A stretch of DNA of 64,000 bases, taken from Megamerina dolium (Eukaryota; Arthropoda; Insecta; Diptera; Megamerinidae). Below the pieces are notes generated by a model. That model saw only the letters and a list, made by a program, of their open reading frames with translations, was not told the origin of the DNA and ran no database searches. This document shows positions 55,376 through 64,000 of the stretch, piece after piece. Position 1 is the stretch's first letter. The number at the start of each line of letters is the position of its first letter. The stretch is from contig OY978529.1 in the NCBI GenBank assembly GCA_963854835.1, positions 12,299,139-12,363,138 on the forward strand, given 5' to 3'. A program made the position numbers and the translations under genes.

Positions 55376-56349
55376 GAAAATTGTAAAAAATCGCCAACAC
55401 ACACAGAGATAGATGTACTCTTGGCTACGTAACTTTTGCAAATGTCAAGCTATGACGCTAAGATTAAGAGGGAATATCAACAACATATGTACCAACTTAA
55501 CAAAAAAACAGAACTCAAATTGGAAAGATGGAAGCGCCATACGGTGGTTATTCCGGGAACTTTTTGATCTAGCTGGTATTGACAAAAAGAATTACAGCTT
55601 ACAGTTGCATGTTGCTGTCTACGAGTTCAATGAGATGAGGTATCCTGTTTGATATTAACTTTTTGTTCGGGATCACGTACGAAATCTACAAATGTATCAG
55701 ATTTCTGTAAAAATTGTTGAAATTTAAATTTTGTTAAACTTGTTTTTTTTTAGTATTAATAGGGTACCTTTTATAGAATTTCAATTGGTACACATAACCA
55801 TATATAGATTTTGCTATACGCTCGTCAAGAGTCATTTTTAATTTTTGCTTCAACATCTGTATAAGTGATCATGCAAATCATTTAAATATGTGGCTTTTAC
55901 TTTAGACAGTTTGAAGCGCTCTAGCGTACTTCAACTTCTGCAGCACATAACGATATGAACTACACTAAGATGGAGCACGATAACACTTGAGTGCACGTCA
56001 AAATGGTATATGTTTGCTGTAAAGAAAAATGTATCAGCGTACTAAACACTATGCATGTGAACATTGATACTTATCACGAATAACCAACTAAGTTATAGAT
56101 ATCGACTATTAACGCTGTAAAAACTGACTGTCCTATTATGTAAAATGCGACACGAAGATCCACTTTCATTTAAATGCATTTTCAGCTGAATGGTGCAAAA
56201 CGCGACGCTACGAAATAAATTGGTTTGTATGCGTTTTGCTTTTATATTTTGGAAAAACAAAATGCATGCAAATCAAACTGACCCATCGCGTGCTGCATAA
56301 TACGTCCCTTCGGCCGTATATTCTGGCCAAAAAATAAGCAAAGCGAAAC

Positions 56350-56875
56350 TTAGTATAAGTGACTTGTGGTGCGGGTTTTAAATAATTTAAAATCATAGTT
56401 TTTAGTTAATATCACATACCAATACAGTGCTACAAAGAACATAGCAAAATAGTAGCCAATGTAAATCATGCAGTTCCGGAGATGCAACTTTAGTAATCCA
56501 CGACTATGTATATCCACCGGATCGTAAACACCAAGACTGTATCGTGGTTGCTTATAGAGTTCATATCCCATCCATACAACCATTGGCAAATTCAAAAGCA
56601 GCATAATCCAATGGCCACCAAGAAGTAAGAAAACAGTAATTATCGCATGTAAACCGAATTTTGGAATGACCCAAAAATTCAAACGTGCACAACATTCTTG
56701 AGCATTCAGATAGTCACATTCCAAATCTGCCAGTGTTAATATCTAGTGATGAAGACGAAATGTATTTCGGTACACAAAGTAAGAAAACAAAACAACATAC
56801 GTAATAAATAAGTAATAATAGAATTGCACCATAAACAAATAGAGTTAAAGCAAATGTCGCCGATTCCGGAAACAT
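56350..56875 (-). CDS. cnir: Cornichon-related protein (two exons)
   Basis: Exon 1 is 56801-56875 (MFPESATFALTLFVYGAILL start) and exon 2 is 56350-56742, joined over a 58-bp GT-AG intron in phase 0, giving 155 residues, normal for the family. Cornichon-family proteins are small ER membrane cargo receptors that help load growth factors such as Gurken or channel proteins into COPII vesicles. Visible features: hydrophobic segments at about residues 8-28, 50-80 and 120-145; the conserved ADLECDYLNAQECCARLNFW block, WVIPKFGLH, NLPMVVWMGYELY, and LGVYDPVDIHSRGLLKLHLR. These fit cnir better than cni itself, whose loop differs. The frame is complete. Exon 1 is only 25 codons. No clear poly(A) signal was found. 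Confidence 0.93.
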
Positions 56876-57928
56876 AATCGAAATATGATTATCTCAACAC
56901 AGCTAAAAATAGACCGAGTTAATTTGAAACCAATACAAAAATACACCTATTATTTATTTTAAATTTATTTACTAAAACAACATTTAAAACGCCTAAATGA
57001 ACACTGAGAACTTCGTTCGTTGGGTATTGTAAATGTAGTGTAAAAGGCTCCATTCACGATGAAATTGAAGGTGGTGTTGAGTGAACAACTGTTTTACTTC
57101 TATTTCATCTTTATTTGTACAAATTATATAGGGTGATTTCCTAAACGCATTTTGTTTGCAGTAATAGATTGCAACTTGTTCCTAAAGGCAACCCTAAAAT
57201 GTTAACAATGTATTCTGTTCCCAAATACATTACTATTGTTATCGATACGTAGATGACAGCAAGTAGCGCCTCCAAGAAATCTAGGTGTAAAGTATAATAA
57301 GAGTAATGTATCAATACGGTATTAAAACTGTATTGATACATTGTAAACATAGGTTTAGGAAGTCAACTATACTATACTATAATATATGGGAATATTACAC
57401 TATCAATGTTTTGCTGAAGATATTTTTAGGATCTTACTCTCTCGTCAATCATTTAATTTACGCCATATTACACAGTCAAAGTTTTGCTGCAATGTATGAT
57501 ATATTAGTGTATATCTTGGCATAATGATGAAAGTAGAGCTATTGTAAAAGATTTCTGTTGGCTGCGCCTTATAATGTCAGAAACTATTTCCTTATAGTGT
57601 TTGTTGTTCTCTTCTTTAGTTCTTCTTCATTCTGTATGTGTTTTTGTTGTAATGTTTTCTTCTTCTCCTTTATTCATGACAACTATATCTCCAATAGCTC
57701 TACCTTTATAATTAGGCATTGAGTGTATATTTTCAGTAGTGCGTTTCTGTAACATTGTTATATACATTATCTCACGAAGTAAAACTATTTTTCCTTGTTA
57801 TCGCAAGCGTTTCTGCAAGTGTGGAGAACAAAAAAATTGCGATAAGTGGTGTGATAAATATATCACTGGTTTTATGTCAAGCCTGTTTTAGTTTTCTTTT
57901 CGAAAAGTGTCCAATATGAGTAAGGTAT
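56876..57928. other. Upstream region of cnir and intergenic DNA
   Basis: The cnir promoter should lie just beyond 56875; no TATA box is convincing. A perfect 13-bp hairpin (AATGTATCAATAC and GTATTGATACATT) is at 57305-57341. The rest shows nothing recognisable. Confidence 0.4.
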
Positions 57929-58341
57929 TGTTACTTTTTTATTTTGTGAGCGTTTAATTCTACTCGAATCAACCCTGTTCGATTACTGAATTCCGTCAAT
58001 AATAATTTGACACTTATTTTGTACTAACTATGTTCAACAACAATTTATTTAATCAACTATTTACAACCACTTTTATTTAACTTCCTATCGTGTGATTCTG
58101 CGTCAATCACTTGTTGTTTTTATGTTGCCCCTATCAGTTTCGGGATCGAATTGATTCATCTGTCAACAACTGGTCCTATTTGTACTCTGTGGCAACACCC
58201 CAGAATCTTCCTTTATCTTAGAGTTTCTTCTCTTTCTTTCTCTTTGGATTGTTCTGGTTGTCGTCTATTTCTTTTTGCTAACATTCGTTTTGATGTTACC
58301 ATTATTCGTGCTATTCATAATAGCCATCGATACTCGTTACA
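57929..58341 (-). repeat. LTR of the Gypsy-like family (3' LTR of copy 2)
   Basis: Read on -, it starts TGTAACGAGTATCGATGGCT at 58341 and ends with TAACA at 57929. About 413 bp, matching the solo LTR at 59902-60329. A purine-rich tract (AAGAGGAGGGCAG) lies immediately upstream on the - strand, as expected for a polypurine tract before a 3' LTR. Confidence 0.8.
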
Positions 58342-58985
58342 CTGCCCTCCTCTTAACCTTATTCGTCCCGAAAGATTTTCTATGTTTCCCCCTGATATGG
58401 CACAAGTCCCTCCACGTATCCTACTTTAAACTTTGCTCTTTTATTCCAGGCTCGTTGAATACGATACACTATGTCATTTATCTGAGTCTGTAGTTTAGAG
58501 AACAGACCTTTCTTTCGTTGTGGATTATGAAGCATTATAATCTCTCCTACATAGAACGCTTTAGAATATGCTTTCAAGTCATACCTAGCCTTCAACTTAT
58601 CATCTGCGATCGCTCTCTGATGAACTGATGTACTTTATCCTGTTCCTTTTTAGCAGTTCCCGCTTTTCGCTAGTGTAGTTACTTTCGGTTGATCTTGTTG
58701 GTGTTGCGAGTCCAAATTTTAATTCAGCTGGAAGCCTTAACTCGTTTCCAAAAATTGCCATTGCTGTTGTAGTAGCCGTCGTATCATGTTGTGCGCATCG
58801 ATATGCCATGAGGAACATTGGTATTTGTACATCCCAGTCTCTTAGGTATTTATCTACGACTTTTCTTTAATATTCCTCTAAGGCACGGTTAAATCGTTCT
58901 ACCATGCCATCAGATTGTGGATGCCAAGGTGTTGTACGAGTTTTATGTTACCCAACATGAGGCACATCTCTTGGAATACAACTGA
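58342..58985 (-). pseudogene. Gypsy-like pol, integrase C-terminal part, copy 2
   Basis: On - from about 58985: TTPWHPQSDGMVERFNRALE (holding the third catalytic residue Glu), VDKYLRDWDVQIPMFLMAYR, CAQHDTTATTTAMAIFGNEL, then the C-terminal chromatin/DNA-binding region (KAFYVGEIIMLHNPQRKKGL). Frame breaks at about 58600 and 58870. With copy 1 at 40.6-41.5 kb, complementary parts of the same integrase are present, but in two dead copies. Confidence 0.82.
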
Positions 58986-59033
58986 TTCGAAAGGTGGACT
59001 TGGTTGATATGAGTTCGGTAAACAGTTTATTTC

Positions 59034-59140
59034 ACTTTTGGGGCCGGTCAATTGGCCGCCTAGATCGTGCAATTTAGCGCCTTTATACTATTTTTGTGGG
59101 GCTATGTTAAGGCTCATGTATATAGAGACAAGCGCGCAAC
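59034..59140 (+). pseudogene. Mariner-like C-terminal relic (DD41D type)
   Basis: The + reading gives FLWGYVKAHVYRDKRAT and an upstream NWPP-like segment, matching the WPPISCDITPLDFFLWGYVK region of the element at 32.8-33.9 kb; the usual PLD is lost. Confidence 0.6.
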
Positions 59141-59149
59141 GGTGTTTGT

Positions 59150-59480
59150 GCTAAGAAAGCAATTGAGAATTCGAACCCTCTCTAGAGAAACAAAAACCAC
59201 ACTTTACAAATCTCTCATAATGCTGTGTCCTTGCATATGGCGCCGAACCTTGGACAACTTCCATCTCAGATGAGAGAATGCTCGGAGCTTCGAGAGAATA
59301 GTCCTACGCAAGATCTATAGACCTATTTGCGTTGGTGGCAAGTATCGAATAAGGTAAAACCGTAAACTGTATGAGCTGTATGAAGGCACCGACATAGTAA
59401 AGAGCATTAAAATTCACCGGCTGCGCTGGCTAGGTCATGTCGAGCGAGTGGAAGAACACGCTCTGCTAAGAAGGTGAACT
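59150..59480 (+). pseudogene. RTE C-terminal relic
   Basis: Matches the - strand RTE at 52.4-52.9 kb. Readable pieces are TKTTLYKSLI, RKIYRPICVGGKYRI-type and IKIHRLRWLGHVERVEEHA. Frames are broken. It abuts a short LTR relic at 59490-59513. Confidence 0.75.
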
Positions 59481-59519
59481 TCAATAGTGATGAGTAACCA
59501 ACCATCGATACTCGTTACA

Positions 59520-59700
59520 AATATTTAGAATAATTTGACGTGTTGTTGAAATTTCCCAGGCACATTCCAGTAGCCTATTCACAATAATGCTGCTTTTTTG
59601 CTTTGCAACACTATAACTCAGGTCGCTTAAAATGTAATTGAACTCGGTTAAAATAGACGATGTTGCTTATTTTTGTTGTTGCTGTTTGAGTGTAAACAGT
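59520..59700 (+). repeat. Repeat shared with the MITE at 5751-6211
   Basis: AATTTGACGTGT, then GAAATTTCCCA(A/G)GCACATTCC and AGTAGCCTATTCACAATA, match the interior at about 5995-6110, in the same orientation. Neither terminus of that element is present. Confidence 0.6.
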
Positions 59701-59901
59701 ACTCAAATAAACAAGTGTGTTGATGCCACTTTTGGATATATCTATGCAGATGTCTAATACATATTATACATCGCTATCTGAGCCTCACGCTTCATGATGC
59801 GTCTAGTCAACAAGTATCGGTAGGTAACGGATCATCTGCTTCGATAAATTTTAATAGTACCTGTCAACATTGGCCTGCTCAGGAGCATGCTGTCTATGTA
59901 T

Positions 59902-60329
59902 TGTAACGAGTATCGATGGTTGGTTACTTACTCATCACAATTGTGACTGACACTATTGTGAATGACACGAATTGGCAGCATCGAAACGAACGTCAACAAA
60001 AAGAATAGGCGATAACCAGAACACGTCAACGAGAAAGAAAGATTTTGGAGTGTTGTCAACAGAGTGTAAATAGAGCCAGTGTTGACAAATGCAAATCAAT
60101 CAAATCCCGAACGTGATTGCGCAAACATCTATACAGTATCAGAGGCGAAAGTTACAAGTTACATTAAAAGAGTTATTGTAAATAGTTGATTGTAAACAGA
60201 GTTGATTAAATAAATTGTTGCTTTATATAATTGTACAAAATAAGTGTTGCAATTGTTATTAACAGAATCCAGTGATCGAACAAGGTTAATTCAAATAGAA
60301 TTAAACGCTCACAAAATAAAAACGTAACA
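59902..60329 (+). repeat. Solo LTR of the Gypsy-like family
   Basis: 428 bp from TGTAACGAGTATCGATGGTT to AAAAACGTAACA, starting TG and ending CA. It is flanked by a 4-bp duplication GTAT (59898-59901 and 60330-60333). No internal sequence adjoins it, so the element was removed by LTR-LTR recombination. It lies about 1.1 kb upstream of SerRS and is the best-preserved LTR of the family here. Confidence 0.88.
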
Positions 60330-60333
60330 GTAT

Positions 60334-61395
60334 GTTCACATTAGTACAATTGTACCAGTTTTATTTGAATTGAAATACTACGATGAAATTGGAATTTCGA
60401 AAAAAAAAGTGGGGCTGTGCAATATACCATTTATTCAAAAATTTTGATTAATCAGAATATTTGATTAAGCAAATATAGAATTATTCGAATAATCACGATT
60501 TTGAATATTCTAAAATTCAGAATTCAGAACTGGAATTTTGAATAATCAGAATAAAATTATTCCAATAAAATGTTCAAAATATTTATAATTATATTTTTCC
60601 AAATACAAAGTAGATAGGAAGCTTTCCAAAATGTGTTTTAAATTTAAAAAAAGAATAATAATAATAATAATAATGAAAAATCTGATTAATGGAATAATTT
60701 CAATTTTGGTAGATCATAATTTTGATTAAGCGAATTGATTAGTTTCAAAATCAAAGTATAATCAAAGTATATAGAGTGCTTCTTACTGATGTTATTGGGT
60801 CAACGTCTAACAATTTGTGAGCATATTTGTCAAAATCGAAACACTTTGGACATAGAACATAATTCGTTGAGCCGATTTTTAATTTAGGATTGATTTCTGA
60901 TTGCCTACTTTGCTACTAATCTCGTTCGCACAGTTGCGTCTGAACTGGCTAATGCGGATAGGCGCATACAAATGCCATAAGAGCGATTCGTCAATGGTAT
61001 GTAACGTTGGAATCTGAAGAAATTAGATTTTCAACGGAGCGTATATGAGTCATGCTCTTACCTCGCAGTCATATTTCTATTTTATATTGTATCTAGCTAT
61101 TTCTTTCCTACTCATATAACATATCGGCTGAGTTATCCTTGTGGCTTAATCGCATTCCATTTTTTTCTTATATTTACTTTACTTTTGTTGCCATATGTCC
61201 AATGTCTGATATATCGGCCTTGCCTACTACCACCTGCACCACTACCGGTTTATTTTCATCTATCGAATATCTATCGAATGTACCACCCATCCCTATCTCC
61301 ATTACTAGCCACGTTTTGTGATTCATAGCTTGTATGTAGCGTTGATGTGTAATAGTGCAGCTGTATACGTTTTCATAGATTTATAAAAATTTAAA
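60334..61395. other. Upstream region of SerRS
   Basis: Holds the presumed promoter and 5' UTR. Between 60430 and 60780 there is an AT-rich stretch with repeated AATATTC/GAATAAT words (many short palindromes) and (AAT)n at about 60655-60675. No convincing TATA box or initiator could be assigned. Confidence 0.4.
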
Positions 61396-62886
61396 ATGGT
61401 TTTGGACATAGACCAATTTCGTAATGACAAAGGAGGGAATCCTGATGCTATTCGTGAAAACCAGAAAAAACGGTTCAAAGATGTAGCACTGGTGGATGCA
61501 GTAATTGCTATGGACACCGAGTGGCGTCAGTGTCGTCATAGAGCTGACAATCTTAATAGAGTCAAGAATTTATGTAGCAAAGTGATTGGTGAGAAAATGA
61601 AGAAGAAAGAACCACTTGGTGCTGAAAGTGAAGAAATTCCTCAAAAATTAACTGAGGACTTGACCCAACTAACATCGGAAGTTTTGAGTCAACTGAGTGT
61701 TAATCAAATTAAGAAATTGCGTTTACTGATCGATGATGCTTTGAGTAATAATGAGCGTCATTTGATATCTGCTGAAGAACAACGTAATACAGCGCTACGT
61801 GAGGTGGGAAATCATTTGCATGAATCGGTACCTGTATCGAATAATGAAGAAGAAAACCGCGTCGAGAGAACGTACGGAGATTGTGAACGCCGTTGTAAAT
61901 ACTCCCATGTAGACTTAATTGTAATGATTGACGGCATGAACGGTGAGAAAGGAGCAACCGTCTCAGGTGGTCGCGGATATTTTCTTACTGGTGCTGCTGT
62001 ATTTTTAGAGCAAGCCCTTATCCAGCACGCTCTGCATTTATTATATTCTCGTGGTTATACACCTCTCTACACCCCATTCTTCATGCGGAAAGAGGTGATG
62101 CAAGAAGTAGCACAACTTTCACAATTTGATGAAGAACTTTATAAAGTATTGGGGAAGGGTAGCGAACGGACTGAAGACGCTGGGATAGATGAAAAGTATT
62201 TGATTGCCACTTCAGAACAACCAATCGCAGCTTATCACCGCGATGAGTGGTTACCTGAAGCTTCTCTTCCAATTAAGTACGCAGGTTTGTCTACATGCTT
62301 TCGACAAGAAGTTGGTTCTCACGGGCGTGACACAAGAGGTATCTTTCGTGTACACCAATTTGAAAAAGTCGAACAATTTGTTCTCACCTCTCCGTTTGAC
62401 AACAAATCTTGGGACATGATGGATGAAATGATTAAAAATGCAGAAGATTTTTGTCAGTCTCTTGGCATACCATATCGCATCGTAAATATTGTTTCGGGAG
62501 CTCTCAATCATGCTGCGTCAAAAAAGCTCGATCTCGAAGCTTGGTTCGGTGGAAGTGGGGCATATCGTGAGTTGGTTTCATGTTCAAACTGTCTGGACTA
62601 CCAAGCTCGAAGATTACACGTACGATATGGCCAAACAAAGAAGATGAATGCTGTGGTGGATTATGTTCATATGTTAAACGCTACAATGTGTGCTGCCACA
62701 CGCGTTATATGTGCTATACTAGAGACACATCAAACAGAAACAGGTATTGCAGTGCCCAAACCACTTCAAAAGTATATGCCCGAAAAGTATCAGGAAGAGA
62801 TACCATTTGTGAAACCAGCACCCATAGACACTGAAATAATATCAAAAGAAAAGAAATCTAAAACAAAATCTGCCACTCCTGCTTAA
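61396..62886 (+). CDS. SerRS: Seryl-tRNA synthetase, cytosolic
   Basis: Intronless, 496 residues. It charges tRNA-Ser (and tRNA-Sec) with serine in the cytoplasm. The N-terminal tRNA-binding coiled-coil arm covers about residues 1-110 ([20 protein letters not shown] start, [15 protein letters not shown]). Class II core: motif 1 around residues 210-240 ([20 protein letters not shown]), motif 2 ([20 protein letters not shown]), the ATP-site glutamate in HQFEKVEQF, and motif 3 ([20 protein letters not shown]). A basic C-terminal tail ([13 protein letters not shown]) is typical of eukaryotic SerRS. At residue 385 Gly stands where I would expect Pro before GSG. The start is the first Met, context AAAATGG, with MVLDIDQFR matching the family. 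Poly(A) signals AATAAA lie at 63010 and 63015. Close match in length and motifs; clearly functional. Confidence 0.97.
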   Translation: MVLDIDQFRNDKGGNPDAIRENQKKRFKDVALVDAVIAMDTEWRQCRHRADNLNRVKNLCSKVIGEKMKKKEPLGAESEEIPQKLTEDLTQLTSEVLSQLSVNQIKKLRLLIDDALSNNERHLISAEEQRNTALREVGNHLHESVPVSNNEEENRVERTYGDCERRCKYSHVDLIVMIDGMNGEKGATVSGGRGYFLTGAAVFLEQALIQHALHLLYSRGYTPLYTPFFMRKEVMQEVAQLSQFDEELYKVLGKGSERTEDAGIDEKYLIATSEQPIAAYHRDEWLPEASLPIKYAGLSTCFRQEVGSHGRDTRGIFRVHQFEKVEQFVLTSPFDNKSWDMMDEMIKNAEDFCQSLGIPYRIVNIVSGALNHAASKKLDLEAWFGGSGAYRELVSCSNCLDYQARRLHVRYGQTKKMNAVVDYVHMLNATMCAATRVICAILETHQTETGIAVPKPLQKYMPEKYQEEIPFVKPAPIDTEIISKEKKSKTKSATPA

Positions 62887-63298
62887 TCTATTTATTTTCC
62901 ATCCTCAACAAGTCGAATCTATGCAACATTAATAGTTTAGACAAACTATTGAAATTAAGATATATGTTATATACGTATGTGTACGACAATGTCAAAATAT
63001 TAATATAACAATAAAATAAAATGCTTTGCTAATCGAACGTTAATCTCCAAACGAGTTTGATTTTTGTGCCGGGATGCTATTATGTGTTTGTATGTCCAGC
63101 ACTTATTGCATCTATTTGTTCGTTAAAATTTTTATCAACGTCGCTTCCAATAGCGTGAGTTCTACAGTTATCAAAATAATGTATGTGCTGTGTTTGCACC
63201 CAAGAGGGTCTTTTTAATTGTAAAGCTTTAGTAGTCAGCTGCGAACAAATAGGAAAGAAAAATGTAAACAATGCCAAAAATTGTTTTCATATCAATTT
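62887..63298. other. 3' flank of SerRS
   Basis: 3' UTR with poly(A) signals at 63010-63020, then AT-rich intergenic DNA with no gene. Confidence 0.5.
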
Positions 63299-63740
63299 TT
63301 ATGCAGAGTATACACGCACCAACCGTTGGTTCAACATGAGCATGCTGGATAAACGGTTGTATCATGTATAGCATGGTTGTACAACCAACTTTGATGATGA
63401 TCCAACCGTTGCATGAAGATCAAAACATTTTAATTTTTGTGGGCGAAGGTAACGATTGTAAAATGAATTGGAACGTGTATACGTAGATTGCACAACATGC
63501 TTTGTTTATATATGTCGTTATGCAGAGTATACATGCTCCAACCGTTGATTAAACACATTGTACAATGAGTTGGATGGCCAACATGAGTTGTACATGTACC
63601 AACACGATGTACAATGCGTTGTACAACTTCATTATTCTTCTATTCACCACGTTGAACATTTCGTAAAATTTCGTAATCGATGATACCGCTTTTTCCGTTA
63701 AATCAACTATAACGACGAATGTAAACAAAGCATGTTGACA
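63299..63740. repeat. Repeat cluster with ACCGTTG / GTTGTACA words
   Basis: A direct repeat with about 222-bp offset (ATGCAGAGTATACACGCACC at 63300 and ATGCAGAGTATACATGCTCC at 63522), the palindrome GGTTGTACAACC near 63373, and an inverted pair about 250 bp apart (CAACATGCTTTGTTTA at 63492 and its complement at 63720). It may be a small foldback or MITE; no coding content. Confidence 0.55.
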
Positions 63741-64000
63741 GCGACGGAAAAAAACGGTGTATGCTGGCCCAAACAATCGTTTCACAAGAGATACACTTCT
63801 AGTAGTTCATATGCAAATTTACTATTTGGTAATTATTTATGTATTTTATTTAATTGATATATGTGTATTGCACTTTTATTATACATTCAATAACTATTTG
63901 AACATCCATTTAATGCAATATTTAATATTTTTTAAATGTTATAATTATTATTGTTAAAATGCAACCCTGTTTGCCTCACGTACTCTAAAGATAAAAGTTG
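63741..64000. other. AT-rich end of window
   Basis: Nothing recognisable. Confidence 0.35.

Noticed and set aside
55413..55652. 79-codon + strand open frame
   Set aside because: No recognisable domain, no splice context and a mariner relic beside it; not enough evidence for a gene.
40566..58985. The two Gypsy-like pol pieces as one element split by insertions
   Set aside because: Both pieces carry LTR-adjacent sequence at the same end in the same orientation, so they are separate copies.

Overview
This is eukaryotic nuclear DNA from a higher fly (Diptera, Brachycera). The evidence is short GT-AG introns, AT-rich intergenic DNA, four genes with close fly-type relatives, and mobile elements typical of flies (Tc1/mariner, RTE, Jockey, an errantivirus-like Gypsy element, Harbinger, tRNA-headed SINEs). 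A tephritid fruit fly is my best guess; that is inference and could be wrong.

Four host genes are supported. (1) A type II membrane alpha-1,4-glycosyltransferase of the alpha4GT/A4GALT family, + strand, 1794-3024, two exons. (2) A secreted CUB-type protein, + strand, 13516-28099, six exons, with one intron of 8.9 kb and one of 3.0 kb packed with transposons. (3) A cornichon-related ER export receptor (cnir), - strand, 56350-56875, two exons. (4) Cytosolic seryl-tRNA synthetase (SerRS), + strand, 61396-62886, a single exon. The genes belong to different pathways (glycolipid synthesis, an extracellular protein, ER-to-Golgi cargo export, translation), so their neighbourhood looks like chromosomal linkage, not joint function. 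From memory, fly relatives of 1, 3 and 4 carry nearby CG numbers, which suggests a conserved block; this needs checking.

Most of the rest is transposon-derived. Layout: 0.3-1.6 kb SINE and LTR pieces with a MITE; 3.9-5.5 kb, 16.3-17.9 kb and 28.7-30.3 kb three near-identical 1.65-kb Tc1-like elements, the last with an uninterrupted transposase; 7.7-10.2 kb two copies of a TA-flanked MITE family, one inside a foldback; 18.2-19.0 kb a MITE of that family carrying a Jockey reverse-transcriptase fragment; 19.0-22.4 kb a young Gypsy/errantivirus-like element lacking pol; 31.2-38.2 kb several mariner derivatives; 38.3-38.8 kb a Tourist-like MITE; 40.6-41.5 kb and 57.9-59.0 kb remnants of one Gypsy-like family that also left a solo LTR at 59.9 kb; 42.8-45.9 kb three different decayed Tc1-like elements; 46.8-48.1 kb a deleted Harbinger element with clean ends; 48.3-51.2 kb a deleted Jockey-like element; 52.3-54.8 kb an RTE element inserted into a SINE.

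I did not find a coherent new multi-gene system. The most interesting items are the MITE with a captured reverse-transcriptase fragment, the pol-less retroelement with almost identical LTRs, the intact Tc1-like element with double terminal repeats, the Harbinger deletion derivative and the mariner N-terminus trapped between long inverted repeats. All calls come from reading the sequence; no database search was run, and coordinates of decayed elements are approximate.
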